In this document: one piece after another, positions 9,557 to 18,801 of the stretch | Layout of the letters: every line of letters begins with the position of its first letter | Position numbering within the stretch: position 1 is the first letter of the stretch | From: Microbulbifer hainanensis | GTDB lineage: Bacteria > Pseudomonadota > Gammaproteobacteria > Pseudomonadales > Cellvibrionaceae | Direction of reading: 5' to 3' | Assembly: GCF_014904735.1 (NCBI RefSeq) | Contig: NZ_JACZCR010000033.1 | Coordinates: 186,001 to 250,000 of the forward strand | Length of the DNA: 64,000 nt | Position numbers and translations under genes: made by a program | The notes under the pieces: generated by a model | Database searches by the model: none | What the model was told of the DNA's origin: nothing | Seen by the model: only the letters and a program-made list of their open reading frames with translations

Positions 9557-11662
9557 ATGACCCGATTTGCCCCCGGATGTATCGCCACCTCGACCGCGAT
9601 TGCCCTGTCGCTGGTGTTGGCTGGCTGCGGAAAAGACTCTGCGCAACAGACTCAGGATGTGGTCGCCGCCCCGGCGTCGGCCGCACCCGAGACATCTTCT
9701 CTCCCTCCTTTTGACAGCATTACCGCCGAACAACTGAAGGCGCATTGCGAGCAGCAATTCAGCGAATTGCAGGCATCGCTGCAGACCCTGGAAAAGGCCG
9801 AACCGCCCTATACCGAAGAGGCTTTCCTGCCCCGGGTGAACCGTTTTGAAGTGCAGCTGGTCGATGCGCTGTGGATGACTTCGACGCTGGAAGAGGTCCA
9901 CCCCGACGAAAAACTGCGAGAGACGGCGACCGACTGTGTGCAGTCACTGAACCAGATTGCCACAGACACGAATATGTCCCGGCCGCTGTACGATCGTGCG
10001 CTGGCACTCAGTAAAGGCGGACTGGCGGACGACTCCCGCCGCTATGTCGAAAAAAACCTGCAGGATCTCCGGCTCAACGGCGTGGACAAGAGCGAAGAGG
10101 TGCGCGCCAAACTGAAAACCCTGAGCGAGGAAATCCTCGCCACCGGGCAGGAGTTCGCGCGCAATATCCGCGATGATGTGCGTTCGATCAAAGTGGAACC
10201 TGAGCGCCTTGCGGGGCTGCCGGAAGACTATATCGCCGCGCATCCCGCCGGTGAGGACGGTCTGGTTACCATCACCACCCGCTACCCCGACCTGTTTCCC
10301 GTCGCCGATTACGCCGAAGACGACGCGCTGCGCCGCGAACTCTATACGGCGTTCCAGAACCGCGCTTATCCACAGAACAAGGCAGTATTGGAAAAGCTGT
10401 TGCAGAAGCGCTACGAGAAGGCGCAGTTGCTGGGCTTCGATAATTTTGCCGACCTCTATACCGCCGGCAAAATGGTCGGCAATGGCCGCGCAGTCCGGGA
10501 GTTCATCGATTTGTTGTCGGAGCAGGTGCGCGACGGCGTCGCGGCGGACCGGCGCCAGTTGCTGGCCCGCCTGCGTGAAATCAATCCGGATGCCGATGTG
10601 GTGCAGCAGTGGCAGACTCGCTACCTGAAAGAAAAAATCCGCCAGCAAAAATATGACGTGGATTCCCGCGAGCTGCGCCAGTACTTCGCGTACGGCCAGG
10701 TGCGCGATGGTATTTTCGGGCTTGTCAGCGACCTGTTTGACGTGCAGTTCAAACCCTGGGATACCGCGGTCTGGCACCCGAGTGTCGAGGCCTACGAAAT
10801 GTGGTCCGGCGATACCCTGGTGGGGCGCTTCTTCCTCGATATGCACCCGCGCGAAGGCAAGTACCAGCACGCGGCGGCTTTCCCGATTCAGATCGGCATC
10901 GAGGGCCAGCAGCAACCGGTCGCGGCACTGGTGTGTAATTTCCCCGGAGAAAAAGATCCGGCGGAGCTGATGGAGTTCACCCAGGTCGAGACCTTCCTGC
11001 ATGAATTCGGCCACCTGATACACGCGATGTTCGGTGGCCATCAGCGCTGGGCGGGTATATCCGGTATCGCCACCGAGTGGGATTTTGTCGAAGCACCCTC
11101 GCAGATGCTGGAAGAGTGGATCTGGGACAAGCCCACGCTGCAGTCGTTTGCGATCAACGGCGAGGGCGAGGTCTTGCCGGATGCGCTGTTCGACAAGATG
11201 TACGCCGCGCGGGATTTCGCCCTGGCCAGCAACACCGCCCGTCAGCTGAATTTCGCGGCGCTGTCTTACAACCTGTACAGCGGCGCCCCGACGAAGTTCG
11301 ACCTGGATGTGGTCGCCGCGGAGACGGCGGAAAAGTATTCGCCATTTCCCCCGATACCGGATACGCATTTCTATACCAGCTTCGGGCACCTCGACGGTTA
11401 CGGATCCAATTACTACACCTATCAATGGTCACTGGCCATTGCCCAGGACATGTTCAGCCGGTTTGAGCGCGAGGGGCTGCGCAACAAGCAGGTGGCGGCG
11501 GAGTACCGGGATCGGGTACTGGCCGCCGGTGGCCTGAAGCCCGCCGCGGAACTGGTGCGGGATTTCCTCGGGCGCGATTACACCGTCGATGCCTATGTAC
11601 AGCGCTTGCGCGGAGAGTCAGCTGAGCCACAACTGCGCGCAGAACTGGAAACCGAGCTCTGA
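9557..11662 (+). CDS. M3-family zinc metallopeptidase, lipoprotein form
   Basis: This 701-residue oligopeptidase of the thimet/oligopeptidase A clan cleaves short peptides. The zinc motif HEFGH lies in TFLHEFGHLIHAMFGG near residue 488. Unlike the cytoplasmic E. coli enzymes it has a lipoprotein signal: a basic start, a hydrophobic core and the lipobox VLAGC (Cys 25), so it should be anchored in the periplasm or outer membrane. The ATG at 9557 has CAGGAG 8 bases upstream; an ATG at 9515 in the same frame would bury the signal peptide. A strong terminator follows. Context with peptide transporters and TBDRs suggests a nutrient-peptide role (inference). Confidence 0.92.
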   Translation: MTRFAPGCIATSTAIALSLVLAGCGKDSAQQTQDVVAAPASAAPETSSLPPFDSITAEQLKAHCEQQFSELQASLQTLEKAEPPYTEEAFLPRVNRFEVQLVDALWMTSTLEEVHPDEKLRETATDCVQSLNQIATDTNMSRPLYDRALALSKGGLADDSRRYVEKNLQDLRLNGVDKSEEVRAKLKTLSEEILATGQEFARNIRDDVRSIKVEPERLAGLPEDYIAAHPAGEDGLVTITTRYPDLFPVADYAEDDALRRELYTAFQNRAYPQNKAVLEKLLQKRYEKAQLLGFDNFADLYTAGKMVGNGRAVREFIDLLSEQVRDGVAADRRQLLARLREINPDADVVQQWQTRYLKEKIRQQKYDVDSRELRQYFAYGQVRDGIFGLVSDLFDVQFKPWDTAVWHPSVEAYEMWSGDTLVGRFFLDMHPREGKYQHAAAFPIQIGIEGQQQPVAALVCNFPGEKDPAELMEFTQVETFLHEFGHLIHAMFGGHQRWAGISGIATEWDFVEAPSQMLEEWIWDKPTLQSFAINGEGEVLPDALFDKMYAARDFALASNTARQLNFAALSYNLYSGAPTKFDLDVVAAETAEKYSPFPPIPDTHFYTSFGHLDGYGSNYYTYQWSLAIAQDMFSRFEREGLRNKQVAAEYRDRVLAAGGLKPAAELVRDFLGRDYTVDAYVQRLRGESAEPQLRAELETEL

Positions 11663-11668
11663 TTCACT

Positions 11669-11718
11669 GCCGGCAGTGACCGGGGATACCTCCAGCCCGG
11701 TGACTGTCGGCATTTTTT
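11669..11718 (+). terminator. Intrinsic terminator after M3 peptidase gene
   Basis: GCCGGCAGTGACCGG (11669-11683) pairs with CCGGTGACTGTCGGC (11697-11711) over 15 positions with one mismatch and one G-U, and ATTTTTTC follows. It lies 7 bases after the stop codon. A 16-base perfect palindrome, TCACTGCCGGCAGTGA, overlaps its left arm at 11663. Confidence 0.85.
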
Positions 11719-11837
11719 CAGTCAGCTGGAGGGGCCTGGCCCCGGCCGTTCGCCAGAGCCGGGCCAACTATACTTGTCCCATTGGTTTTTCTTGCCGGCC
11801 CCACGGCAAGGTCACGATTTCCGGAGCAATTGTTGAA

Positions 11838-12071
11838 ATGGAAACCACCGGCTTTCACTCTCTGAACGATCTCTTTGCCCAGCTGGGGCTGCCCACCGAG
11901 GATGCCGCCATCGACGAGTTTCTCGCCCTCCACCATCTGGAAGGCGACCAGAAGCTGGCTCGGGCCCCTTTCTGGTCCGACGGTCAGCGGGAGTTTCTCG
12001 AAGAAGCCATCCAGGACGATTCCGACTGGTGCGAGGCAGTGGATGAGCTGGATACGCTCCTGCGTCACTGA
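11838..12071 (+). CDS. DUF2789 family small protein
   Basis: This 77-residue acidic, Leu/Glu/Asp-rich protein starts METTGFHSLNDLFAQLGLP and contains FWSDGQREFLEEAIQDDSDW, the pattern of the DUF2789 family of short helical proteins found in gammaproteobacteria. No function is established for the family. The frame stays open upstream to 11589, but the start at 11838 matches the family length and follows a GGAGC at 11823. It stands alone between a terminator and the acyltransferase gene. Confidence 0.85.
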   Translation: METTGFHSLNDLFAQLGLPTEDAAIDEFLALHHLEGDQKLARAPFWSDGQREFLEEAIQDDSDWCEAVDELDTLLRH

Positions 12072-12246
12072 ATAGAGTCCTTTCCGCCGAACCTTATTGC
12101 CCGTTCAGGGCGCATGAGGCTCGGCGACCAATAACTCGGGCCGGCAATCCCGGCCGCGGCTCTTCCCGGCAGTCCCTGCGTAGATGTGTGGACAAATGCT
12201 GTTCGCGGACCCGGCGCCACTGGTATCGGTTTGACCGCCGCACCGC

Positions 12247-12252
12247 TATAAT
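12247..12252 (+). promoter_or_regulatory. Candidate -10 element (TATAAT) for the acyltransferase gene
   Basis: A perfect TATAAT lies 39 bases upstream of the ATG. A TTGACC at 12231-12236 is only 10 bases upstream, too close to act as its -35, and the position 17 bases upstream is poor, so activity is uncertain. Confidence 0.45.
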
Positions 12253-12291
12253 GCGCCGCTTTCGACCGCCACCGCGTCCAGATAATCTCCG

Positions 12292-13263
12292 ATGGAAAAA
12301 CCCCGTTTTCGCGCTGAACTCCTGCATCCCCGCTACTGGCCTACTTGGCTGCTGTTCGGCCTCTGGTTCTTAGTAGCGCAGCTGCCGTACCGCTGGCAGC
12401 TCGGATTGGGTCGACTCGTCGGTCGGCTGATGCTGCGGGTCGCGCCGAGCCGCCGAACTATTGCCGAGCGCAACCTGGCGCTGTGCTTCCCGGAAATGAA
12501 TGACGACGAGCGTGCCGCGCTGCTGCGCCGCAACTTCGAGTCCAACGGCATCGCGCTGATGGAAACCGGTATGGCCTGGTTCCGCAGCAGCGGTTGGTTG
12601 CGCAAGCGCCTGACCGTGGAGGGGCTCGAGCACCTGCAGGCGCCACAGGCGCGGGGACAGGGCGTGGTGCTGATGGCGATGCATTTCACCACGCTGGAGA
12701 TTGGCGCGGCCTTTATGGCCATGTGCCACAAGGTGGATGGCATGTACCGGCCCCACAAGAACCCGGTCTACGACTATATGCAGCGCAAGGGGCGCGAGCG
12801 CCACGGCGAGGATTCCGAGGTCTACCAGCGCAAGGATGTGCGTGGCATGCTGCGCGCCCTGCAGCGCGGACGTGCCGTCTGGTATGCACCGGACCAGGAT
12901 TACGGCATCAAGCAGGGGGTATTCGCGCCGCTGTTCGGCCAGCCCGCGGCCACAGTGACCGGTACTTCGCGTTTCGCCCGCGTCGGCCGCGCGCAAGTAG
13001 TGCCCTATACAGTGACACGGCTGGAGGGCGCCGGTGGCTACCAGATGAAAGTCTACCCGCCGATCGACGAAATTCCCTCCGGCGACGAACTGCAGGACGC
13101 AATTCTGGTCAATCAGTTTGTCGAAGCCCGGATGCGCGAGAACCCGGACCAATACATGTGGGTGCACCGGCGCTTCAAAACCCGCCCCGAGGGTGCGGAA
13201 AATATTTACGAAGGTGTGCGGAAAAAGAAGAAAAAGAAACGCAAAAAACCGGTTAAAAAGTGA
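12292..13263 (+). CDS. lpxL: Lipid A late acyltransferase (LpxL/HtrB family) with polylysine tail
   Basis: This 323-residue inner-membrane enzyme would transfer a secondary acyl chain from acyl-ACP to Kdo2-lipid IVA. An N-terminal hydrophobic anchor (WPTWLLFGLWFLVAQLP) precedes the H-(4)-E catalytic dyad in HFTTLE near residue 129. PDQDYGIKQGVFAPLFG and MWVHRRFKTRPEG are conserved blocks of this family. The last 15 residues are nearly all Lys/Arg, an uncommon extension. LpxL versus LpxP/LpxM chain preference cannot be decided. Confidence 0.9.
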   Translation: MEKPRFRAELLHPRYWPTWLLFGLWFLVAQLPYRWQLGLGRLVGRLMLRVAPSRRTIAERNLALCFPEMNDDERAALLRRNFESNGIALMETGMAWFRSSGWLRKRLTVEGLEHLQAPQARGQGVVLMAMHFTTLEIGAAFMAMCHKVDGMYRPHKNPVYDYMQRKGRERHGEDSEVYQRKDVRGMLRALQRGRAVWYAPDQDYGIKQGVFAPLFGQPAATVTGTSRFARVGRAQVVPYTVTRLEGAGGYQMKVYPPIDEIPSGDELQDAILVNQFVEARMRENPDQYMWVHRRFKTRPEGAENIYEGVRKKKKKKRKKPVKK

Positions 13264-13387
13264 GCAAATTATTAGATCTGGCATAGACCCGGCGCCCTCA
13301 GTAACATACCGGTTCCTTTTTCGGGCGCTCTCCGGTTTCACAAGGGGCCTGGCGTTCCGGGATAAGTGCAAAAGTTAAGGAGTTAGG

Positions 13388-14263
13388 ATGTTTTCCGGCA
13401 GTATGGTGGCGCTGGCTACCCCAATGTATGCAGACGGCAGCCTCGACTGGGACAGTCTGCACAACCTGGTGGAGTGGCACATTGAGCAGGGCACCCGCGC
13501 GCTGGTGGCCGTTGGCACGACCGGGGAATCCGCGACGCTCAACGTCAACGAGCACCTGGAAGTGATCCGCCGCGTGGTAGACCAGGTTGCCGGGCGCATT
13601 CCGGTCATCGCCGGTACCGGCGCAAACTCCACCACCGAAGCGATCGAACTCACCGAAACGGCGGCCAAATGTGGCGCCGATGCCTGCCTGCTGGTGACGC
13701 CCTACTACAATAAGCCCACCCAGGAAGGCCTGTTCCAGCACTACAAGACCGTGGCCAAGGCCGTCTCCATCCCGCAGATTCTCTACAATGTGCCCGGGCG
13801 CACGGCCGTGGACATGCTGCCGGAAACCGTGCAGCGCCTGGCAGCGATCGGCAATATCGTCGGGATCAAAGAGGCGACCGGCGATATGGAGCGAGCCCGC
13901 ATCCTGCTCGATAGCCTGCCGAAAGATTTCGCCATTTACTCCGGTGACGACGCTACCGCCCTCGACCTGATGTTAATGGGCGGGCGTGGCAATATCAGCG
14001 TGACCGCGAATGTGGCACCTGCTGCCGTGGCGCAGATGTGCGAGGCGGCCCTGGCAGGCGACGCGGAGACCGCGCGTGCCATCGATCAGCGCATCCAGAT
14101 ATTGCACAAAGTGCTGTTTTTGGAGTCCAACCCGATACCGGTGAAATGGGCGCTCAAAGAAATGGGGCGGATTGAAGGCGGCATTCGCCTGCCACTGACT
14201 CCACTTTCCAGTATTCACCACGCCACCGTGCGCGAGGCCTTGCGTACTGCCGGAGTGCTGTGA
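13388..14263 (+). CDS. dapA: 4-hydroxy-tetrahydrodipicolinate synthase
   Basis: This 291-residue TIM-barrel enzyme condenses pyruvate with aspartate semialdehyde in the lysine/diaminopimelate pathway. Visible active-site elements are GTTGESATL (Thr44/Thr45 region), the Tyr in [11 protein letters not shown] (near 133) and the Schiff-base Lys in [11 protein letters not shown] (near 161). AAGGAG sits 5 bases upstream of the ATG. The bamC gene begins 34 bases after its stop, the conserved dapA-bamC arrangement. Confidence 0.97.
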   Translation: MFSGSMVALATPMYADGSLDWDSLHNLVEWHIEQGTRALVAVGTTGESATLNVNEHLEVIRRVVDQVAGRIPVIAGTGANSTTEAIELTETAAKCGADACLLVTPYYNKPTQEGLFQHYKTVAKAVSIPQILYNVPGRTAVDMLPETVQRLAAIGNIVGIKEATGDMERARILLDSLPKDFAIYSGDDATALDLMLMGGRGNISVTANVAPAAVAQMCEAALAGDAETARAIDQRIQILHKVLFLESNPIPVKWALKEMGRIEGGIRLPLTPLSSIHHATVREALRTAGVL

Positions 14264-14297
14264 GCCCGCAACCTGAGAATTAACTAGGGATCCAATA

Positions 14298-15479
14298 ATG
14301 ACAAAACTGACTGCTGGAGCCGCGCTCTGTATCGCCAGTGTCGCGCTGAGCGGGTGCGGCGTCTTTGGCAAAGAAGGCTATTTCCGCGATCGCAGCGACG
14401 ACTATCAGATGGCAGACAGCCTGCCGCCCCTGCGGATGCCCCCGGGTGTCAGTGAGAAACGCCAGGAAGAGCTTTACGAAATTCCCCATGTCAGCAGTGG
14501 AAGTGTGGATCGCGGCGACTTTGAAGTGCCGCGCCCTCAGGCTCTGTCCGTCAACGCCGGTATGGATCGGGTGAAAATCCAGAAGCTGGGCAATCGCCGC
14601 TGGGTACTGGTATCCCAGCCGCCGGCGGAAGTCTGGCCGCAGCTGCACTATTTCCTGCGTACTTCCGGCCTGCAACTGGAGAGCTCCGATGCCTCGGCCG
14701 GTATCATGGAGACCCGCTGGCTGACCTTCGGTGACAGCCCTACCACCAAAGACAAATACCGCCTGCGGGTGGAAGATGGAGTGCAGCCGGATACCACTGA
14801 AGTCCATGTGCGCCACTTCTCCGTGCCCATCGACAGGAAAGTAAGCGGTCCTGTGCAGTGGCCGGATCAGTCTACCAGCCCCGAGCGGGAAGACTGGATG
14901 ATCGATGAAATGTCCAGCGCCCTGGCCGCAGAGTCTTCCGGTGCGGCGGCATCCCTGGTCGCGCAGGCCATCGGCGGCGGTTCCGTGAAGGTGCGGGTGC
15001 AGGAACCCGCCGGTAAAGAACCGTACATTTCCATGAACCTGGCGATGGATCGCGCCTGGGCAACGGTTGCCCACGCCCTCAACGTCGGTGCCTACCGCTT
15101 GCACAAAGAAGATTCGGATATCGGTATCTTCTATGTCACCTACGATGAGAAGCGCGAGCTTTCCGACGAGGATGACGGCGGCTGGTTCTCCTGGGGTAAA
15201 AACAAAAAAGGCGAGGACGAACTGGCAGAGTCCGCCGACAAGGTGACGATCCAGCAGGTGCTGGCCAATATCGACACCAGCAACAAGGGCGATGCGGAAC
15301 TGTTCAAGGATATCCCGGGCGTCGGTGGCGCACCGGCGACAGAATACCCTGGCTACCTGGTGATACTGCACGGCACCAACGACTCCATCGAAGTGCGCGT
15401 GCGCAATAGCCGCGGACAGCGCCTGTCCCGCACCAAGGCCGCAGAGATGTTGATGGCGATTCGCCAGAACCTGATCTGA
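14298..15479 (+). CDS. bamC: Outer membrane assembly lipoprotein BamC
   Basis: This 393-residue lipoprotein is a subunit of the BAM complex that inserts beta-barrel proteins into the outer membrane. The signal peptide ends in the lipobox VALSGC (Cys 20). An unstructured N-terminal lasso follows (YFRDRSDDYQMADSLPPLRMP), which is the BamD-binding segment in E. coli BamC, and then two helix-grip domains. Placement directly after dapA and a one-base overlap with the next gene support the call. The many large TBDRs in the window are its clients. Confidence 0.93.
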   Translation: MTKLTAGAALCIASVALSGCGVFGKEGYFRDRSDDYQMADSLPPLRMPPGVSEKRQEELYEIPHVSSGSVDRGDFEVPRPQALSVNAGMDRVKIQKLGNRRWVLVSQPPAEVWPQLHYFLRTSGLQLESSDASAGIMETRWLTFGDSPTTKDKYRLRVEDGVQPDTTEVHVRHFSVPIDRKVSGPVQWPDQSTSPEREDWMIDEMSSALAAESSGAAASLVAQAIGGGSVKVRVQEPAGKEPYISMNLAMDRAWATVAHALNVGAYRLHKEDSDIGIFYVTYDEKRELSDEDDGGWFSWGKNKKGEDELAESADKVTIQQVLANIDTSNKGDAELFKDIPGVGGAPATEYPGYLVILHGTNDSIEVRVRNSRGQRLSRTKAAEMLMAIRQNLI

Positions 15480-16252
15480 TGACGCTGCGCTTCGCTTCCC
15501 TGGGGAGTGGCAGCAAGGGCAATGGCACCCTGGTCGCCAGTGGCGGCCACTGCCTGCTGGTGGACTGCGGTTTTACCATTAAGGAGACCGAGCGGCGTAT
15601 GGCGCGGCTCGGTCTTTCTCCTGCCGACCTGAGTGCAATCCTCGTCACCCATGAACACAGCGACCACCTCTCCGGTGTGGCGCCGCTTGCGCGCAAGTAC
15701 GGGATTCCGGTCTATCTGACCCCGGGCACCCTGCGCGCGCGTGATATCGGTAAACTGCCGGAAGTCCGCCTGATCGAAGGGCACCAGCCGTTTGCGGTGG
15801 CGGATATCCAGGTAACACCGGTGGCGGTGCCCCACGATGCGCGCGAGGCCGCGCAATTCGTTTTTCGCAGCCGCGGCGCCAGCCTGGGTATACTGACAGA
15901 TCTGGGCACGGTGACTCCCCACGTCGAGGAGCACTTCAGCGGCTGTGATGCGCTGGTGCTCGAAGCCAATCACGATCCACAGATGCTGGCACAGGGGCCC
16001 TATCCTCCGTCGCTGAAACGGCGCGTCGGCGGGGCCTACGGACACCTCAGTAATCAGCAGGCGGCGGGATTCCTGCAGCGGGTTGGCTACGAACAGCTAC
16101 AGCACCTGGTGGTTGCCCATATCAGCGAAAAGAACAATACGGTCGAACTGGCGCGCACTGCGCTGGCGGATGCGGCGGGGCGTGTAGCCAATTGCCTCTT
16201 CGCCTGTCAGCAGGAAGGGTTCGACTGGCTTCAGATCGACAAGGGCGACTGA
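15479..16252 (+). CDS. MBL-fold metal-dependent hydrolase (YycJ/ExoX-like)
   Basis: This 257-residue metallo-beta-lactamase-fold protein starts MTLRFASLGSGSKGNGTLV, typical of the YycJ branch. The zinc motif is THEHSDHLSG (near residue 57), with later ligands in VPHDAREAA, TDLGTVT and VLEANHD. Its ATG overlaps the bamC stop by one base, so it is translationally coupled. Members of this branch are thought to act as nucleases or hydrolases, but the substrate here is not predictable. A terminator follows 50 bases downstream. Confidence 0.88.
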   Translation: MTLRFASLGSGSKGNGTLVASGGHCLLVDCGFTIKETERRMARLGLSPADLSAILVTHEHSDHLSGVAPLARKYGIPVYLTPGTLRARDIGKLPEVRLIEGHQPFAVADIQVTPVAVPHDAREAAQFVFRSRGASLGILTDLGTVTPHVEEHFSGCDALVLEANHDPQMLAQGPYPPSLKRRVGGAYGHLSNQQAAGFLQRVGYEQLQHLVVAHISEKNNTVELARTALADAAGRVANCLFACQQEGFDWLQIDKGD

Positions 16253-16302
16253 TCCGGTTAATCGGCGAGCGGTTTTCCCGTATACAGTTGAAAGGAAATA
16301 AG

Positions 16303-16328
16303 AACGGTGGCGTGGCCACCGTTTTTTT
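16303..16328 (+). terminator. Intrinsic terminator after the dapA-bamC-MBL operon
   Basis: AACGGTGGC (16303-16311) pairs perfectly with GCCACCGTT (16315-16323) around a GTG loop, and seven T follow. It ends only about 15 bases before the next gene's start. Confidence 0.9.
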
Positions 16329-16342
16329 ATTCGGGGGCAATT

Positions 16343-17170
16343 TTGGAAACACTACTCATCTATCTGTTGGTCGGTGCGGTGGCCGGCACCATTGCGGGTC
16401 TGTTCGGCGTCGGCGGTGGTCTGATCATTGTGCCGGCACTGGTCATGGTCTTTGCCGCACTGGGCATATCTGCGGAGATCCTTACCCAGATGGCTGTGGC
16501 TACGTCACTGGCGACGATTGTTATCACCTCGCTCAGCTCAATTCGCACGCATCACCTCAAGGGGGCCGTGAACTGGTCCATCTTCAAGGCCATGGCGCCG
16601 GGTATCCTGATAGGTTCCTGGTTCGGCGGGGTGACCGCCCACTTACTTCCCGGCCCCTGGTTGCAGTTACTGATCGGCATATTCGCGCTGGTGATAGCCG
16701 CCAGAATGGCGTTGAGTAGCCAGCGTCATGCCGACCTGCCGGCAGATGAAGCTCGCGTGCCGGGAGGACCGGGGCTGGCTGCTGCGGGGGCGTTTATCGG
16801 CTGGGGATCGGCCATTTTCGGTATTGGCGGCGGTTCGCTGACGGTGCCCTTCCTGTCCCGCTGTCGCGTACAGATCCAGCGCGCGGTAGCCACCTCTGCT
16901 GCCTGTGGCCTGCCGATTGCGATTGCCGGTGCCTTCAGTTTCGCTGTGCAGGGTTGGGGCGATTCCCTGTTGCCGGCATGGACCACCGGCTATATCTACT
17001 GGCCGGCGTTCTTCGGAATCGTACTGACGAGCGCGCTGTTTGCGCGCCTCGGTGCCCTGCTTGCGCACCGGTTGTCTCCAAAGCTACTGAAAAAATGCTT
17101 TGCCGGACTGTTGCTGGTCATCGGCGTGCGGTTTATCTGGCTGAATAGCGGGCTGCTGTTCGGAGGCTAG
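16343..17170 (+). CDS. TauE/SafE (sulfite exporter) family permease
   Basis: This is a 275-residue inner-membrane protein of two repeated four-helix halves. Each half has a Gly-rich motif: AGLFGVGGGLIIVPAL (near residue 16) and GWGSAIFGIGGGSLTVPFL (near 150). It would export sulfite or other organosulfur anions. The TTG at 16343 is proposed because the only earlier in-frame start (GTG 16307) lies inside the terminator hairpin and would add a poorly hydrophobic segment. The start is therefore less certain than the gene. Confidence 0.87.
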   Translation: METLLIYLLVGAVAGTIAGLFGVGGGLIIVPALVMVFAALGISAEILTQMAVATSLATIVITSLSSIRTHHLKGAVNWSIFKAMAPGILIGSWFGGVTAHLLPGPWLQLLIGIFALVIAARMALSSQRHADLPADEARVPGGPGLAAAGAFIGWGSAIFGIGGGSLTVPFLSRCRVQIQRAVATSAACGLPIAIAGAFSFAVQGWGDSLLPAWTTGYIYWPAFFGIVLTSALFARLGALLAHRLSPKLLKKCFAGLLLVIGVRFIWLNSGLLFGG

Positions 17171-17204
17171 GAACTTGCGCTCCGGGTTGGAGTTTGGGGT
17201 AACG

Positions 17205-17235
17205 AAAAAGGCCGCTGGAAACAGCGGCCTTTTTT
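17205..17235. terminator. Bidirectional terminator between convergent genes
   Basis: AAAAAGGCCGCTG and CAGCGGCCTTTTT pair around a GAAA loop, with A and T runs on both sides. It can serve the permease gene (plus) and the POT transporter gene (minus). Confidence 0.9.
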
Positions 17236-17277
17236 ATGTCGTTAACACCCGTTGGCCGGGCATAAGCGAAAGTGCGA

Positions 17278-18801
17278 TCAGGCAGTTTTCGCTTCGACTT
17301 CCGGGGCAGCGGGGGCTTCGCCACCGTTTTCCCAGATTTTAGATCTGAAGCTGATCAGCGCGATGATGATACCGATACCGATACTGAACAGGCTGATTTG
17401 CAGATACAGGTTGGGGAGCTCTTCGATATTATTCGGATCGAAGTTACCTGCCAACAGGCCGGAAATAATGTTGCCGATGGAATAGGTCAGTACGAATACA
17501 CCCATCATCTGGCCGGCGAAACGACGCGGCGACAGCTTGCTGACTGCACTCAGTGCAACCGGGCTCAGGCAGAGCTCGCCGACGGTGTGCAGGAAGTAAG
17601 TGGTGATCAGCCAGTAAGGGGCTACTTTGAGACCAGCTGCCGCATATTGGGCAGCGAAGAACATGACGATAAAACCGGACGCCATGATGATCAGGCCGAT
17701 TGCACACTTGATGCTGTAGGACGGCGAGATCATGCGCTTGCCCAGGTTCACCCACAGTGCCGCAAAGAAGGGCGACAGCAGTACGATGAACATCGGGTTG
17801 GCATTCTGGAACCAGGAGGCCGGGAACTGGAAGCTGCCAAGCAGGCGATCGGTGTAGTCGCGCCCGAACAGGTTCAGGGAAGAGCCCGCCTGCTCGAAGC
17901 CGGACCAGAAACAGGCCGAAGCGAGACAGACCAGGAACAGTGCCCACAGTTTCTTTTTTTCCGCAGGGCTCAGATCGCCACCAAAATAGATGAAGCCATA
18001 GTAGGCAAAGAACATCAGGGTGAAGGCTACGGCCACATACTGGGCCACGACCACCGGGTTGATGGTGATCATATCTGACAGTGCCAGGCCGGTGATCACG
18101 GCTACTACGACCAGCATCGCGCCAATGACGCGCCAGGCGACCTTGGCCTTTTCCGGCGCCATCGGGTTCTCCGGCAGCAGGCTGGCATCGCCCAGGTTGT
18201 GGATAGTCTTGCGATACTGGATCAGGCCGACGGCCATACCCACGGCAGCGGCGCCGAAGCCCCAGTGCCAGCCGACATTCTCACCAAAGTAGCCACAGAT
18301 GGTGTAGCCGATAAAGGAGCCGATATTGATACCCATGTAATACAGGGCGTATCCGCTGTCCCGGCGCACGTCTTCCTGCTGGTACAGGTGGCCGACCAGG
18401 GCGCTGATGTTCGGTTTCAGCAGACCGGTACCGGAGGCGACCAGGATCAGGCCAACGAAGAAGGTGCCGTCATTGGGGATCGCGAGCACGATATGGCCGC
18501 ACATAATAACGACGCCGCCGTAGAAGACGGCACGCTGGCCGCCTATGAGGCGGTCAGCAATCCAGCCGCCGGGCAGGCCGAGAAAATAAACTGCACCAGT
18601 GTAGAGACCGTAGATCGCTGTTGCCGCGGCCACAGTAAAGGCGAGTCCTTCTTCCTGCAAACTTGCAGTCATGAACAACACGAGCAGTGCGCGCATGCCG
18701 TAGTAACTCATCCGCTCCCACATCTCGGTGAAGAACAGGGTCGAGAGGCCCTTGGGATGCCCGAAAAAGCCGTCGCTGTTTTGGTATGTTTTCGACGTCA
18801 T
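17278..18801 (-). CDS. POT-family proton-dependent oligopeptide transporter
   Basis: This 507-residue inner-membrane MFS protein would import di- and tripeptides with protons. The POT signature E-x-x-E-R-x-x-Y-Y-G appears as EMWERMSYYGMR near residue 26, and FYMGINIG/YYMGINIGSFIGY, the second PTR2 signature, near 145. About 12-14 hydrophobic segments are present. A paralogue is encoded at 51452-52930. It lies next to a TPR lipoprotein gene transcribed divergently. Confidence 0.93.
   Translation of the reverse strand: MTSKTYQNSDGFFGHPKGLSTLFFTEMWERMSYYGMRALLVLFMTASLQEEGLAFTVAAATAIYGLYTGAVYFLGLPGGWIADRLIGGQRAVFYGGVVIMCGHIVLAIPNDGTFFVGLILVASGTGLLKPNISALVGHLYQQEDVRRDSGYALYYMGINIGSFIGYTICGYFGENVGWHWGFGAAAVGMAVGLIQYRKTIHNLGDASLLPENPMAPEKAKVAWRVIGAMLVVVAVITGLALSDMITINPVVVAQYVAVAFTLMFFAYYGFIYFGGDLSPAEKKKLWALFLVCLASACFWSGFEQAGSSLNLFGRDYTDRLLGSFQFPASWFQNANPMFIVLLSPFFAALWVNLGKRMISPSYSIKCAIGLIIMASGFIVMFFAAQYAAAGLKVAPYWLITTYFLHTVGELCLSPVALSAVSKLSPRRFAGQMMGVFVLTYSIGNIISGLLAGNFDPNNIEELPNLYLQISLFSIGIGIIIALISFRSKIWENGGEAPAAPEVEAKTA

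Noticed and set aside
9944-11425. Long open frame on the minus strand opposite the M3 peptidase gene (493 codons).
   Set aside because: The plus-strand peptidase has the HEFGH motif and full family length; the minus frame is composition-driven.
12370-13371. Open frame opposite the lipid A acyltransferase (333 codons).
   Set aside because: His/Gln-rich composition with no domain; the plus-strand gene has conserved catalytic motifs.
14280-15371. Open frame opposite bamC (363 codons).
   Set aside because: BamC has a lipobox, conserved position after dapA and overlap with the next gene.
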